DNA of 64,000 nt from Macrophomina tecta. Its lineage: Eukaryota > Ascomycota > Dothideomycetes > Botryosphaeriales > Botryosphaeriaceae. The stretch spans positions 2,914,001 to 2,978,000 of the forward strand of contig JAKSGN010000006.1 of assembly GCA_024180945.1 (NCBI GenBank), given 5' to 3'. The position numbers and the translations under genes were made by a program. The notes beneath the pieces are model-generated. The model saw nothing but the letters and a program-made list of their open reading frames with translations, had not been told where the DNA came from and did no database searches. Positions 33,380-45,200 of the stretch are shown in pieces (position 1 is the first letter of the stretch; every line of letters begins with the position of its first letter).

Positions 33380-33467
33380 ATCATAAAAAGCAAATATCAA
33401 CCGTTGACCGTTCGGCGCCTGATCCCCATGCTCACGTTCATGCTCATGCGACTACTCTCGTTACCTA

Positions 33468-35303
33468 CTATGCTTCCCTCGTCTCCTTCTGCTGCGCCTC
33501 ACTGGCCTCGTCCTCGGGATTCAGTCCCATCTTCGCGGGCCCGGTCACGCACACGCCCTCCTTGCTGAACCGACTACCATGGACCGGGCAATCCCAGCTC
33601 TTCTCGGTGGTGTTCCAGCATACAACGCCCTTCATATGAGGGCAGAGAGCACTGAAGCGGTGTACCTTTCCAGTCTCGTCTCTATAGACGGCAAGCGGCT
33701 TTGAAGTCATGGGGTTGAGGACGCCGCCCTCACCCTTGCCGAGGTCCTCGATGTCCTGGATATCAGACTGCAAGAGACGCTTGTACTGGGTGTTGATCTG
33801 GACGTCGTGCTGCAACATCTGGGGGAGGGCCTTTGCGATACTGGCGGAGCGAGAGGGGTCGTAGAGCTTAGCCCAAGGGTTGGGCTTCCCGTCAATCTCG
33901 TCGGCGATCAAGGCGCCCGCCAACACTCCGTGCGTCAGTCCGTCGCCACTGTCGCCTGTGACGATGAATGTGCGCTTCTTGTGAGGATTCAGTCCGATGA
34001 AGCCGAGGAAGTCAACAGGCTCCCAGATCTGGCCGCTCCACCTGTAGTCGACCTCGCCGGCCGAGGGGAAACGCTCGCGGAACCACTGCTCCAGCTCGCC
34101 GAAGCGGGTGGTGGTGTCCTCCTGGCCGACCTTGTGGTCGCAGCCGCCCACGACGGCGTAGTCGTCCATCTCATCGCACGCCGTCAGGCGCACGTACTTG
34201 TACTCGTCGGCCTGGTCGTACAGCAGGCAGTCCTCGAGCTTGCCCTTGGGCACGCGGATGGCGATGCAGTACGAGCGGTGGTACTCCATCTCGGCGACGA
34301 CGCTCAGCTTCTGCAGCGGCACGGCCGTCGCTTCGACGGCCCAGCCGCACTTGACGCTGGGCCCAGCCAGCGTCTTGACCTCGATGGTCTTGTTGCCGAA
34401 CCCCAGCACCTCGACGCCGTGCTCCTGCACATCGACCATGCGCGTGCGCGTGAAGGCCTTGAAGTTCGGCTGCTCCTTCAGCCACCGCAGCACGCCGCAC
34501 ACATACTTGGTCGGATGGAAGGTGGCCTGGTCCTTGACGATGGCCGCGTCGCGCTGGTCAATCGCGCCCTCCCAGCCCTTCACCGCATACCCCTCCTTCA
34601 CCTCCATATCCATGCCGAACGCCCTCACCTTCTCGGCCTCCTCCCGCAGGCTCTTGATCTCGCCGTCGTGCTTCGGGTCGCCGCGCGGGTACTGCGAGAT
34701 CTCGACGGCCGGCAGCCGCCTGTACTCGCAGTCGATGCCCAGCGCGCCCGCCACCTCGCCGACATGGCGCAGCGCCCAGCCGTGGCTCTCGGCCGCGATG
34801 CGCGCGCCGTCGTCGCCGTGCTTCTTGGCGATCTCGACGTAGCCGTCGTCCAGGTCGTTCGTCAGGTGCCCGCTCGTGCGGCCGGTCTCGCCCGAGACGA
34901 CGTCGCGCGCCTCGAGCAGCACGACGTCGTGGCCGCGCCGCACCAGCTCGTAGGCGGTCGACACGCCCGCGATGCCGGACCCGATGACGCAGACGTCGGC
35001 GGACAGGTCTTGCGAGAGCTGGGGGAAGGACGGGTACGCGGCGTAGGGCAGGGCGTGCGTCCAGACGCTGTCGTTCTCGCCGTTGGTGCGGAGGAAGCGG
35101 TTCGGCGGCCGCGAGGAGGCGGTCATGAAGCGCGCGGCGGCCGGGCGGGTGAGGTTCATGGTCGCTGTTGCGGGGAGGTGGTTGCGGTGAGGGTGATGGT
35201 GCGGTTGGCGGGGCAGAGTGAATGCGCGAGGCTTTGGAAGAGACGACAGACGGGCGCCAGCTCTGGGTGAGGGAGAACAGCGCGCCAGGAGCCTCAAGGA
35301 CAT
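33468..35303 (-). CDS. FAD-dependent oxidoreductase (DadA-type) fused to a Rieske [2Fe-2S] domain
   Basis: A single exon of 611 residues. Leader (~60 residues; Arg/Ser/Pro-rich, no acid residues) suggests mitochondrial import; an internal ATG at 35159 (MNLTRP) is a second possible start. DAO fold: DVCVIGSGIAGVSTAYELV (dinucleotide loop), VVLLEARDVVSGETGRTSGH, and the C-terminal FAD loop FIVTGDSGDGLTHGVLAG. The last ~90 residues form a Rieske domain with C554-P-H556 and C572-P-V-H575, in SALCPHMKGVV and WDCPVHGSRF. The same pairing is known in bacterial YhfW-like proteins: an amine or amino-acid oxidation unit passing electrons through the cluster. The natural substrate is unknown. Confidence 0.9.
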   Translation of the reverse strand: MSLRLLARCSPSPRAGARLSSLPKPRAFTLPRQPHHHPHRNHLPATATMNLTRPAAARFMTASSRPPNRFLRTNGENDSVWTHALPYAAYPSFPQLSQDLSADVCVIGSGIAGVSTAYELVRRGHDVVLLEARDVVSGETGRTSGHLTNDLDDGYVEIAKKHGDDGARIAAESHGWALRHVGEVAGALGIDCEYRRLPAVEISQYPRGDPKHDGEIKSLREEAEKVRAFGMDMEVKEGYAVKGWEGAIDQRDAAIVKDQATFHPTKYVCGVLRWLKEQPNFKAFTRTRMVDVQEHGVEVLGFGNKTIEVKTLAGPSVKCGWAVEATAVPLQKLSVVAEMEYHRSYCIAIRVPKGKLEDCLLYDQADEYKYVRLTACDEMDDYAVVGGCDHKVGQEDTTTRFGELEQWFRERFPSAGEVDYRWSGQIWEPVDFLGFIGLNPHKKRTFIVTGDSGDGLTHGVLAGALIADEIDGKPNPWAKLYDPSRSASIAKALPQMLQHDVQINTQYKRLLQSDIQDIEDLGKGEGGVLNPMTSKPLAVYRDETGKVHRFSALCPHMKGVVCWNTTEKSWDCPVHGSRFSKEGVCVTGPAKMGLNPEDEASEAQQKETREA

Positions 35304-38300
35304 GTTGGTTCTGGTTCTTTGTGAAGCGCTGGGCGGGCGGTGGCTTTAAAGCGTGGCAGGATGGAAGCATGCAGCGAGTTGGCAGCCGGCCAATGGCAGC
35401 TTGTTTATTAGCAGCGCTTGCACGGCCCATTGCAGTCTTCGGCAGGTGCGGGGTTGGGTGCAGCGGCCGCGACGAAAGAAGTGCATCATCGTTGATCTTC
35501 GCGGCTGTTGTTGGTGGAGAGCGCGGCGCGGCCCGCGTAACAATTACGTCGTTCCCACCTCGCCCGTGTCACCATGAGCGGCCCAACCTCCAAAGGATCG
35601 AGCACCTCCCGTCGCCCTCTCCATGACAACAAGACCCTGCTGCTGGCCATACAGTAGATTTGGCATGATTTGCAGGCGCCCCTGCTTACTTGCATAACCC
35701 AATCCGGCGATGGAACGCCCGCGAACCCTCCACATGCACGTCTCAACTTTACAGAGCAAGCGTCATATTAGAGAGAGAACAGTTTTCTCATCACTGGTGC
35801 AATGCTGACTTGCTTCTTCTGTGCCTTCACACCTTGCATTGGCCAAGCAGGCTCTCGCTCGTCATCCTAGAGTCTTCTGCTCGCCGCCGGAGCTTCTGAG
35901 GTTGATCGGGTGCCAATGACGGTAAAGGCGATCCGCCTTGCTTTGCCATCTCATTATCCCTGTTTTGCGAAGTAATAAAAGGCCCGAAAGTGTAGTTATC
36001 AACCCGAAGCGGATCGCCCGGCTCGTGGACGGTGAGTCTGATGGTGAAGAGGTAAAGGAGTCTGACGGCGTGGCTGGTTGCGCGTGCTGCAGAGAACTTG
36101 TTGAAGACGTCTCACTCCTCTAGAGATTTAGCCTTTATGTGGTCAAGAGCTTTTTGCCACGTTTTCTTCGTTCTAATCAACGTCTGCTTGAAGTTTCGAG
36201 AGGAGGTGGGCGTTTCTAGAGACTGCGGTGAGCTCAAGCTCGCGGACCGTCTCAGAATAAACATCCCATATCACCTGCGGTCATCAGCACAGTCAAACTT
36301 GGCCGGTTTCAAGAACGATGCGCACTTGCTTTGACACTTTTGTGGTGTGCCGTCAGCCACTGATAAAGATATTCGATACCGATGGTCATATGGAAGCGGA
36401 CATCTTCGCTGCAAAGTTTTCCTCGGCCGAGACACAACCCGACCTCACTAACCCTGTTCTTGTTAAGCTCATACTGTAGCGCCGAAGACACTTGGTTCCT
36501 CGACGCTGCGTATGGCACCCACATGTACTTCCTCGAGGTACAACACAATGATCGATCCCTTGGGCAGGGGAGGACGACACAGTCACGTCGACCTCGTCTT
36601 TCCACCATCATCAGAGTTCACTGCCGCCATTGTGAGAACTCTCAAATCTTCCGAGTGAGGTGAAGCAACGGGCAAGCTCACACATATCGCCACATGGACG
36701 ATGTGCCCTCGAGATAGCTAGCACGCTTGCTCCCTTGTAGCCCAGTCGTTGTGCGGTGACGGAGGGTGCCGTTCAATGTGGCTGTCGAGTCCACCAGATT
36801 TCTATAAGCCAACTGTGCACTGACTAACCCGATGGGTTTTGGTGAGAGAGTTGGCAATGTGTTCGGTCGCGGCGACGGTTGGCAGTAGAAGTGGAGGCAG
36901 ACACAACGTTCGATATCGACTTAGCCGGCAACAACGCCCGCTTCTACTCGTGACCCGTCAGGCCCAACCCGCTCGCAGGTGGGCTTGATGTCGTGGGACG
37001 TCAAAATGATAGAGATGGAGAGTTTGCGTCCGAGGCGAAACGCAAATTGGCTTTCCGGTATGCTCCTATGGTGTCGCTTGCTGGACTCTCAACGCTGGCG
37101 CTATCCACAAGTACCGAAGCGATTTATCCGGTCTATCAGCATCCTTAAGCTATTTTTTGTTCATGGTTTTGTTCTTCTCGGACACTGGGGGTGTTGGCCT
37201 CTTCTCTGCCCATGCACACGAATGAGTCTGGTCTTGTCCACTCCCACACAAGGCGAAAGCTCTGCAGTATCGACAGGCAGGCTTGCAGTGCCTCTGATGC
37301 ATCTTTGCGATGTAGCGAGGGACAATCATGTCTTCTGCTGATGGGATTGTGGAATTTGGCGCGTAGCGGCCGCCTTTCAGTGAACACGAAGGGGTTTCCT
37401 ACAGCTTCGCCTATCAGTGACTGATGACCCTCGAATTCCATTGTTGCGCTGACCTACTCTCTCCGAGAAAAGTCCTCCAATGGTACTAGATGGCTGGGAC
37501 AGTTTTTGATCGAATTGTCAATAATGAAACCAGGCATGATGATGCGGATGCTTGGGCGAGGGGGCAGGAAACTGGTTGGAAACAAGCCTCGGAGCTGCCG
37601 GGCGGACAAACTCCGTAGCCACCGTGGTGAATCCCGACTTAACCGACAAGTATACCTGTCCAGGCAGAGTGGAGAGAGTGAGCCCCTGAGTAGCCTCTGA
37701 TCAAAGGTCAGCGGGGAGATAGGGCGCCTGTTTCAAGCTCAACGTTGCGGCGCAGTCACACAGCCCCATCCCTATGCACCAACGCTCTGGCGTTATGCTC
37801 ATTATCCGGAGGAGGCGTTAGCCAGACCCAGGTCTGGCTATTGAGGGACGCCATATTGGGGGGACGCGATTTCACACGAGCACTTTACAGACCTAAAATC
37901 GTCCCATGATTACGTCTTGGGAAGCGTGAATAATGCACGCCAAGCGGAACTTTGCCTGGCGAGGCTCCTGAAAGCGAGAGTGACATTGAGAGAGCTCTTC
38001 TAGAAGCGCTAGAGCACTAAGCCAAGTACCTGGAACATCGAACGGTACCTCGGCGCCTTCCACTGCATCATTTTTAGCCTTGAATGACTCGGTATCATCG
38101 TTTTCTTCCAGGTGGCATCGTGCTCTCCACTGCTGCATGCTCACCCACCGGGGGGCCGATCGCTCCTAGCGGTGCTCGTCTGGTGCATGTGACCTCCGTC
38201 AGTCGAGCAATTATCGTTTGCATATGTTATTCAGCCATCGGGTCTGGAGAGCAAGCCTATACCTTGCAGTGGCCCAGCTACCAACGTTTTTAACTGCTCG

Positions 38301-38887
38301 TAAACCTTAGGCAAGCTTGAGTATGGGTTCTTGCCCCTTGAGAGGCTGTGTTTAGATTAGAGTGAGAAACACATTTCGCCCTAGTGGTTGAGAATGCCGG
38401 TAGCCGGACAGATCGCTAGCCAATCCCGTCACAGAAGATGCTGATTTTGTCCTTTTCCAGATCCTGATTTAGCCCCGAGTCTGCCTCGGCGCCCAGCAAC
38501 TTCGTATTCCAGGAGCGCTTATCCACAACTGACCGCGCAATCGCAGTTGCTCCGGCGTTATAGACGATGGGGAATCTGGATTACTCCGTTGCTACCACAA
38601 TACCAAGCAGGCCAGAATGCGGCATCCTCACACCTCGTATTTTGAAGACCCCTCCTGAGATCTACAGAAAGGCGGCCGCACGGGCTATTGCAGTATACCT
38701 TCTGCATCAAACACGACCGCAGCGTCCGGATGGCACCAGCGGAGAGATATGGCGTAAGCCGACTGTTTCTGGATGGGAGGACTATAAGAGTGCGGGAAGC
38801 GTTGGTACACAGAAACCTCAACAGCCACTCACTTACTCACAACCGAACAAGTCCACTCGCTCTACAATACCTCAGCAAACTATCACT
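35304..38887. other. gene-poor spacer, 3.6 kb
   Basis: Only short frames without domains or codon bias. The first ~300 bp hold the promoter of the FAD-Rieske gene; a TATAAG box at 38783 belongs to the secreted-protein gene at 38888. A minus-strand frame at 38144-37893 (83 residues) is the least poor candidate but has no recognisable feature. Confidence 0.5.
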
Positions 38888-39382
38888 ATGCACTCCACTC
38901 TTTTTACCCTGTTCGGTTTCGCCGCGGCCGCATGCTCCGCCTCCATTCCTCGTGCGGCGCCGGAAGTCAAGCCCTTCGAGATCACCGAGTTCAACGTCAC
39001 TCAGGTGGCCGAGAATGAACCCGTCGCGCAAGTCCTGTTCAAGATCTACGAGCCCAACACCAACGACACGACGTACTGCAGCGGCGACGCGGTCCGCCTC
39101 AACGAGATCAACTTCTGCAACGGACTGCCGCAGTTCGTTCTCAGCGACGACTTCGCTACGCTGTCCGTCTCCTGGTCGTGGATCCCGAATGGGTAAGCAA
39201 CTCCTCCTGTTACATCAGATGTCTCCGCTAACAGTACTTCCAAATCCAGCCTCCAGGGCAAGTACTCGATTGGAAGCGGAATTGCCAACATCACCCTGAA
39301 CTGCCTTGACCAGCTCACCGAGCAGGGAAAGCAGCAGTGCGTCTCCGACAAGTTCCTCATCCAGCCCACGCTCCTCGCTTGA
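38888..39382 (+). CDS. small secreted protein, effector-like
   Basis: Two exons (38888-39192, 39250-39382; 57-bp intron) give 145 residues. Signal peptide MHSTLFTLFGFAAAACSAS, probable cleavage near SAS-IPR. The mature protein (~125 residues) has four cysteines (YCSGD, NFCNG, LNCLD, QQCVS), enough for two disulphides, and three Asn-X-Ser/Thr sites. No dibasic repeats, so not a RiPP precursor of the ustiloxin kind. TATA box ~105 bp upstream and good codon bias support expression. Function not recognised; small secreted effector or antigen-like wall protein are both possible. Confidence 0.75.
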
Positions 39383-39721
39383 GCTTTGGAAAGTGGCGAC
39401 ATCGCGTCGGGCCTGGGAAACCGGAAGCACTGTGACTCAACGTGGAGAGTCGAAGGTTTTTCTTAGCCAATCATAAGTGTTTGCGCCCAACGCACGGACC
39501 GCCTCATTACATATCTCCTTTAATTCTAGTCACTCCTTAGTACCATAAATTACAATTCAGCTTGTGAGTTTTTAGAGAGCATATTTCGTCAACACCAGTG
39601 ACGCCTAAGCGCGCGAAAACAGAAGAGGACTCGAAGAGAATAGGACCATCCCTAATCAGTCATTTAACACGCTCGTGACGAGACTACTGGTTTCTCGTCA
39701 CTCAGCCTCCAATACTCACCT
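39383..39721. other. convergent 3' spacer
   Basis: Between the stops of the secreted-protein gene and the methyltransferase gene. AT-rich; no element recognised. Confidence 0.5.
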
Positions 39722-40827
39722 CTACTTGCGCTTGAAGAACAGCAGCGCAAACCCGGTTCCCATCTTCAGCTCCTCCGTCTCAGCCACCTCCTTAATCCTT
39801 CTCAAGACGGCTTTCACGATATCCCCATCCGTCCCCTCAGCGCCCGGATGAGCCGCTCTCCATCTCGTAACGAGGCCCATCGTGCCGAGCATCTTCTCCA
39901 TCTGCGGGAACGTCAGCGTCAGGCTGCCGCCGAAAAAGTCGGTGCCGCCGGCTCCGTCCAGCGCGCCATCGACGTTCCACAGGTGGCGCTCGAACGCGTC
40001 TCGCGGGAAGGCGGGCGGCCCGCCGTCCGGATCGGCGTCGTCCCACGGCAGCTGGAGGGCGCCGTAGAACTCGTGCGTCAGCCCGCTGCCGGACACTCTG
40101 TATGGCGAGAGTTCGCTCTCTTCGAACTCGGTGAAGATGCGGCGAAGCTCGCCGGCCTTGGGATTGTCGGGATCTAGAAAGGGGGGTTTGTTTTGATTAG
40201 ACATGCACGAGCAACGAAGTTTTGGAGGAGGCGGAGCGAGGAGGACTACGGACGGCAGTAGGACGAGCTCCTGGCGAAGATGGCGACGCTGCCGCCGGGC
40301 CTGACGAGCTTGGCGGCCTGTCTCCAAAACGCAGGCATGTCGAACCAGTGCGCCTATTTCCGCGTCCCATGCCAAAAGACAAAAAGAGTCAGCGCACGCT
40401 AGGACCGCGCCCTCGCGCTGCGGATGCTTCTCCTCACCGACGTAGCCGCCGTCAGCAGATCAACGCTGCCTTCCTCCAGGCCGGTCTTCTCTGCATCCGC
40501 CATCTCCTCGGCGCCAGCGACTTTCCACGCAATCTCCCCGTCTCTTGCACCTCCGCCCAGCTGCGCGGCCGCGGCGATCATGCCCGCGCCCGGATCGATC
40601 CCGCGGGCGCGGTCGAAGGCGGGCGCGAGGTCGCGCGTTGCATTGCCGGGCCCGCAGCCGACGTCGGCGAGGGTGCCGAACTGGCCGCCGGTTTCCGCGT
40701 GGCGCGAGAGGATGAAGGAATAGAGCTCTGGCGGGTAGGAGAGGCGTGCGGAAGCGTAGCCGCGGGCGGCCGAGGCCGTGTATTCGCGGAAGGTGGTGTC
40801 TTTGGGAGGGGGCGCTGGTGCTGCCAT
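39722..40827 (-). CDS. class I SAM-dependent methyltransferase (trans-aconitate methyltransferase-like)
   Basis: Three exons (40827-40438, 40353-40254, 40173-39722) give 313 residues. N-terminal YTASAARGYASARLSYPPELY is the usual entry of this family, followed by motif I ADVGCGPGNATRDLA, GIDPGAGMI (motif II), an AHWFDM segment formed across the first splice, RPGGSVAIF, and SSSYCHPDNP across the second. The C-terminal part has LPWDD and a terminal FFKRK. The fold transfers methyl groups from SAM; relatives include yeast Tmt1 (trans-aconitate 3-methyltransferase). Substrate unknown. It is divergent from the Ada-type gene. Confidence 0.85.
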
Positions 40828-41432
40828 GGCTGAGGAGCTGGGCGGGGTGAATGGTAGATGTGAGGAGATGCGAGCAACGATGCGTACTGATCCAGGGCTG
40901 CGGCAGAGATACCGCTTTCGGAAAAAGAGATTCGCTCAGGTGAAAAGAAGCAACACCAAGACGTGAACAAGGCCTCGTTTGGGTGGCTGGAGGCTTGGAG
41001 GGCTACTTCTCTGCAGCCCACTGCTCCTCGAGCTGCTGCATGCACCGTTTATATGCAACAAGGTCTCCCCGAAAACTGCTGCCTGGACAGTCTCCGGCAT
41101 CAGGCGCCAAAGGATCACAGCCAGCGACTTCGTGCAGCCAGGCCGGGCGGCGCGGAGACACGGAGACTCCGGCGGCAATGGCGTTCTCGGGCGGCCGATA
41201 GTTCGGAGCGTCCGAACGGTCCGCGTAACGCAGCCGGCGGCCACCGCTTCCCCAGCACTCCCGTTCTGCGGGTGTCCTGCCCCTTCCGACAGAGCATCCG
41301 CCACTGCCCGCGCTCATTGGCCAGTTCGACAGCAGCCCAGACGACAGCCCGTATGCCGTCATCGCCATCGCTCCCACCCCGCTTCCTCCTCATTGTCCAC
41401 ATTCGCTCCTTTACAGCCCCGCCACGGCAACA
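40828..41432. promoter_or_regulatory. bidirectional promoter region, methyltransferase / Ada-like gene
   Basis: A 605-bp gap between divergent starts. No clear TATA box; GC-rich near both ends. Shared control of a SAM methyltransferase and a methylation sensor would make sense but is only suggested by position. Confidence 0.4.
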
Positions 41433-42236
41433 ATGATAACGGACGCCAGCAGCAACGCCAGCAACACCAGCGCCGCCTCCTACACCACCCCGCTCGCCCG
41501 CTGGCGCGCCCTCCTCGCGCGCTGCCCCGCCGCCCACTCCGCCTTCGTCTACGCCGTCCTGACCACGCGCATCTACTGCCGCCCCACCTGCGCCGCGCGC
41601 CTGGCCCGCCGCGCCAACGTCTTGTTCTACGACGACGCGCGCGCCGCCGCCGCCGCCGGCTTCCGGCCGTGCAAGCGCTGCGCCCCGGACCGGCCCGGCG
41701 GCGAGCGGGAAGGAGAGAAGCGGCTGCGTGCCGCGCGGAGTGCGAGGGCGGTGCTGGAGCGCGAGGCCGGCGCCGTGGTGTGGAGGCGGGTCGCCGAAGA
41801 GGTCGGCATGACGCCGCGGTATCTGCACGAGCTGTTCAAAGACGCGTTCGGCGTCACGCCCGGGGCGTATGCGGCGGCGGTGAGAGAGAGGGCGAGGAGG
41901 GGCGAGGGCGAGAGCGGCGGCGTGGCTGAGGTTGCCGCGGGGGATGTACTGCTGCGGGACGAGGCGGACGGGATGCGGGCGTCGTCATCGTCGGCGTCGT
42001 CTGAACGAGGAGGTGTGGGTATGGCGGATGTGGACGTGTTGCTCGGTCTGTCCTCGTCGCCGTTGTCGTCGTCGGAGGGCTTCCTGGTTGGTGAGAAGGA
42101 TCAGTGGGCTGTTGGAGAGGTCGAGCTGTCGCCCGGCACTGTGGGACCCTACTCTTGGGAGGACTTCGTGCTGTGGGATGCCGTTACGTTCCCGCTGGAT
42201 TCGGCGCTAGAGAATGGACAAGAAGCAGTTGGCTGA
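41433..42236 (+). CDS. Ada-type methylphosphotriester sensor with AraC-like DNA-binding domain
   Basis: A single exon of 267 residues. Residues ~20-90 match the Ada N-terminal domain: FVYAVLTTRIYCRPTCAAR and GFRPCKRCAPDRPG, with zinc ligands C49, C53, C80 and C83. In Ada the first Cys takes a methyl group from the DNA phosphate backbone and this switches the protein into an activator. An AraC-like helix-turn-helix follows (VVWRRVAEEVGMTPRYLHELFKDAFGVTPGAY, ~120-150). The O6-methylguanine transferase half of bacterial Ada is absent; the rest (Ser/Glu-rich, DFVLWDAVTFPLD) may be an activation region. Probably a nuclear sensor of alkylation damage. Confidence 0.88.
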   Translation: MITDASSNASNTSAASYTTPLARWRALLARCPAAHSAFVYAVLTTRIYCRPTCAARLARRANVLFYDDARAAAAAGFRPCKRCAPDRPGGEREGEKRLRAARSARAVLEREAGAVVWRRVAEEVGMTPRYLHELFKDAFGVTPGAYAAAVRERARRGEGESGGVAEVAAGDVLLRDEADGMRASSSSASSERGGVGMADVDVLLGLSSSPLSSSEGFLVGEKDQWAVGEVELSPGTVGPYSWEDFVLWDAVTFPLDSALENGQEAVG

Positions 42237-45200
42237 AAGCATCTACCTGGCGAGGGCCAAAGCAGCTTTTGATCTGTTAAGAGGGCGTGCCGCCAGGATG
42301 CAGTCACTGCACCCTTAAACTCACTTTTATCGACGTGCCACCATGTTTCAGCGGGCTTCTTTGTCACCTAACCGTGCAGACCCGAGTAGAAGGCGTCTGA
42401 CCTGGACCACAATTACACCGGCCAGAGGAGCATTCAGCTCCAGTGGTGGCCATCGAATAAGTTGTGCCTTCGTCTTCCAAGACGAACCTTCTTCGATACA
42501 AGAAGTTGGGGTAGCCATGATGGTAGAAAGGAAGTCTGCCGTATTAGCAGTACGTGATCTTGGATTTTATTCCGCTATGGGTTTCGTGTTATGAGTTTTG
42601 GCGTGTTTGGGAAGCTTTGCGCATTGGGTTGTCCGCGACGCCAGATAGTAAGCTCCCAAGCGTCAAATAAACCAATGAATCTGTGCAGGAGATTCGGATG
42701 CGGGTACGAATGTCACCATCGACAAGCGCGCAAACGTTGCGACATTGCCTTTGTTATCTGCACCTATTCCTCTGCTCTTGTATGAACTGAAAGTACCCTG
42801 TATGTGACTTCTCATTCACGGCTCACGGCGACGTACAGTGTGGCAGCCGCTAAGTTGTAATGGCAGATAGCGCATGAAAAGGTCAACTGCCGCGTTTGTA
42901 CCGTGTCCTTGCTGGTCTAGCACTCGTAATGCCTTCCAATACCTAGCGCCCGGCAATTGAAAATTGAAAAAGCATACCGCTGCCCAAGGCTCCCAATGAA
43001 CAAGACGACTTAGCTTAAGAGACAATTAGTCTCACAGTGCACTTTTCGATGCCTTTCAGGATGCCGCACTTGGCCACCTTATCGAGTCAAGGCACCAGAA
43101 GAGGCGCTTCAGCTCACGTGCCAAGGCAAGTCGAACTGATTAAGGGAGCAGGGGTGATGTCGTACCGGGAATTGTCGCCTCTTGCTAGTGGTCTATTGTA
43201 CGCGAGAGGAGGCGTGTATGAGCGAGTATAAGCGAATGTCAATATTATATTTCAGATTTAGTGCTAAAGAGGTAAGCTAGAACTTATAGATCCAGCTGAC
43301 GCTGGCTATATACGGCCCCGCAAGGCCTCTTTAAGGTCGACGCCATTCCAAGGATCGTAAGCCAAGGCGCATTAAATACCATAACCATTTACCTTGCCAG
43401 GCATAGCCGAGATAGATGACTTAACCTGCAATGCCAGGATTGCACGTAACTACATGAGGCGGACGTCCTGGGCGCCTTGATTTGGCTTGCCTTGTCAATT
43501 GGGAGTCCTGCCGCTACCCGTTGCATATCTCATTCAAGGCACCCACAACGCCATCAGGGGTTATCATCTAGATTAAGAATTCGGACCTGAACGGACAGGC
43601 TATTTAAGCTCATTCAATCAGTACCGGCGAGATCGAATTTGGCATCTACGGAGACCGGATTATTTCACGAGACAAAGTACAGTTTCTCAACCACGCAGAC
43701 AAAGTGTTCCATTGGTACTTCCTGCTTGAGCATGGCAACGGCCAGCCTGAAAGTGGCGTCTCGAAAAGCAACAATATTCGCAACCGGAGACATTCGAACA
43801 GAATATTTTGGCCAGTGAGAAGAGAGGCTCGTACTTAGCCCCGTTGTACGACAGGAAGAACACCAACGTACGCCCCGCTCTGTAGCACCTCTTCAATCCA
43901 CTGATGGGGCTTGCAGAAAGTAAGCTTGAGCACGGGAAAAGTTGCAGGGCCTGTGATGCACCGTGAAGGACGTGGAATCTCCAACGGAAGTAGCGCACGT
44001 CGCTCTCAGTAAGAATTCCTCTATTTACCGCACTGGAAAGCCATGTGGGTAGGAAGCAATGTGCTCTGCTCCGGCAGGCATTAAAATGGACAGCCTGTTA
44101 GCTAAAGGACAAAGATGGTGCTTGGGACGTCGATGGTGTTGTCGGGCGTACCAGTCATGTAGTTTCCTAGACACTCACAACCATACGGCTGTTCAAATTT
44201 ACGCGCTGATAGAGCGACGTTGGCTTCCCCCGCAAATTGATGACCCATTCCGACTGCACCGCTAATTGCTTCTTCCAGTATCCTCTGTATCGTTGAAGAA
44301 ATGCCAAAAAAAAAAAAAAAAAAGGAAAATAAAACAGAGCCATACTCATGATTTTCAAGCGGCATATCAACATCATGAAGCTACTCTTCTTAGTAGCGTG
44401 CAATCTGAGCACTTCGTTCCTGTAAGCGCACCAAGCGGTTTTCTAAAATCATACTTAGCATCTGCTAGAAATGACTTTTCTATAGTTTCAACTTCAGCGT
44501 TATTTCTTGTAGACTCAATCATGACCGTTGTCAAGCTAGAAAACAAATAAATTCGTATAGGCACTTAATTATAAAACCTTTAACATAGTAGCCAGCCTCT
44601 CCATAAAGCTAATGCTGGCTAGCAAATAGCCACTCCCTCTACTATTTTCATACCCTTTCGTAAACCCACCGGCGCAAGAATTCCTCGGAGTTGCATGTCT
44701 TGCATGCAATAGTTGCCGGTACCTTTCAGCTAGTCATTCTACGCCCGATGTTATCAGTAATAGCGTGCCGGATCCGGGCCCGCAGGCTAGAAAATGTGCC
44801 ATTCTCATCAGAGAGTCCAAGCTAAAGACACCATTCATTGCACATCGATAACAAAATAGGACCTACTTCATAAAGATATTGGAACAGGTCGTCCATACCT
44901 GCGACAGGGATAAGGGCGAAAGAGGTGGCTGAAAGGCTCTCACCTCCCAAGGTGTGAAACATCAATTTTTGCCGCACTCCCGACCGTCAGCCACCCGGCC
45001 TTTGGCCTCCTAGAACGCCTGAGGAGTTCGGACATCCTCCGGCCTGAGCGTCCAGGACAGCTGCGGGGCAACTGCTAAAGGCACATTGTTTTGCCGCGAC
45101 ACCCCTCGCGGCTGCCTCATCTCCTCTAAAGATCTATCAGCTTCAAAAACCGTATACGCCACCCAAAGCGTTCGAGCCCACACTCAAGCAGCTTAGGATT

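Noticed and set aside
33807..35270. 487-codon plus-strand open frame
   Set aside because: Antisense to the FAD-Rieske gene, Leu/Val/Asp-rich shadow without domain features.
38888..39382. Secreted protein as RiPP precursor for the UstYa-like enzyme
   Set aside because: No internal repeats and no series of dibasic cleavage sites; also 7 kb away with unrelated genes between.
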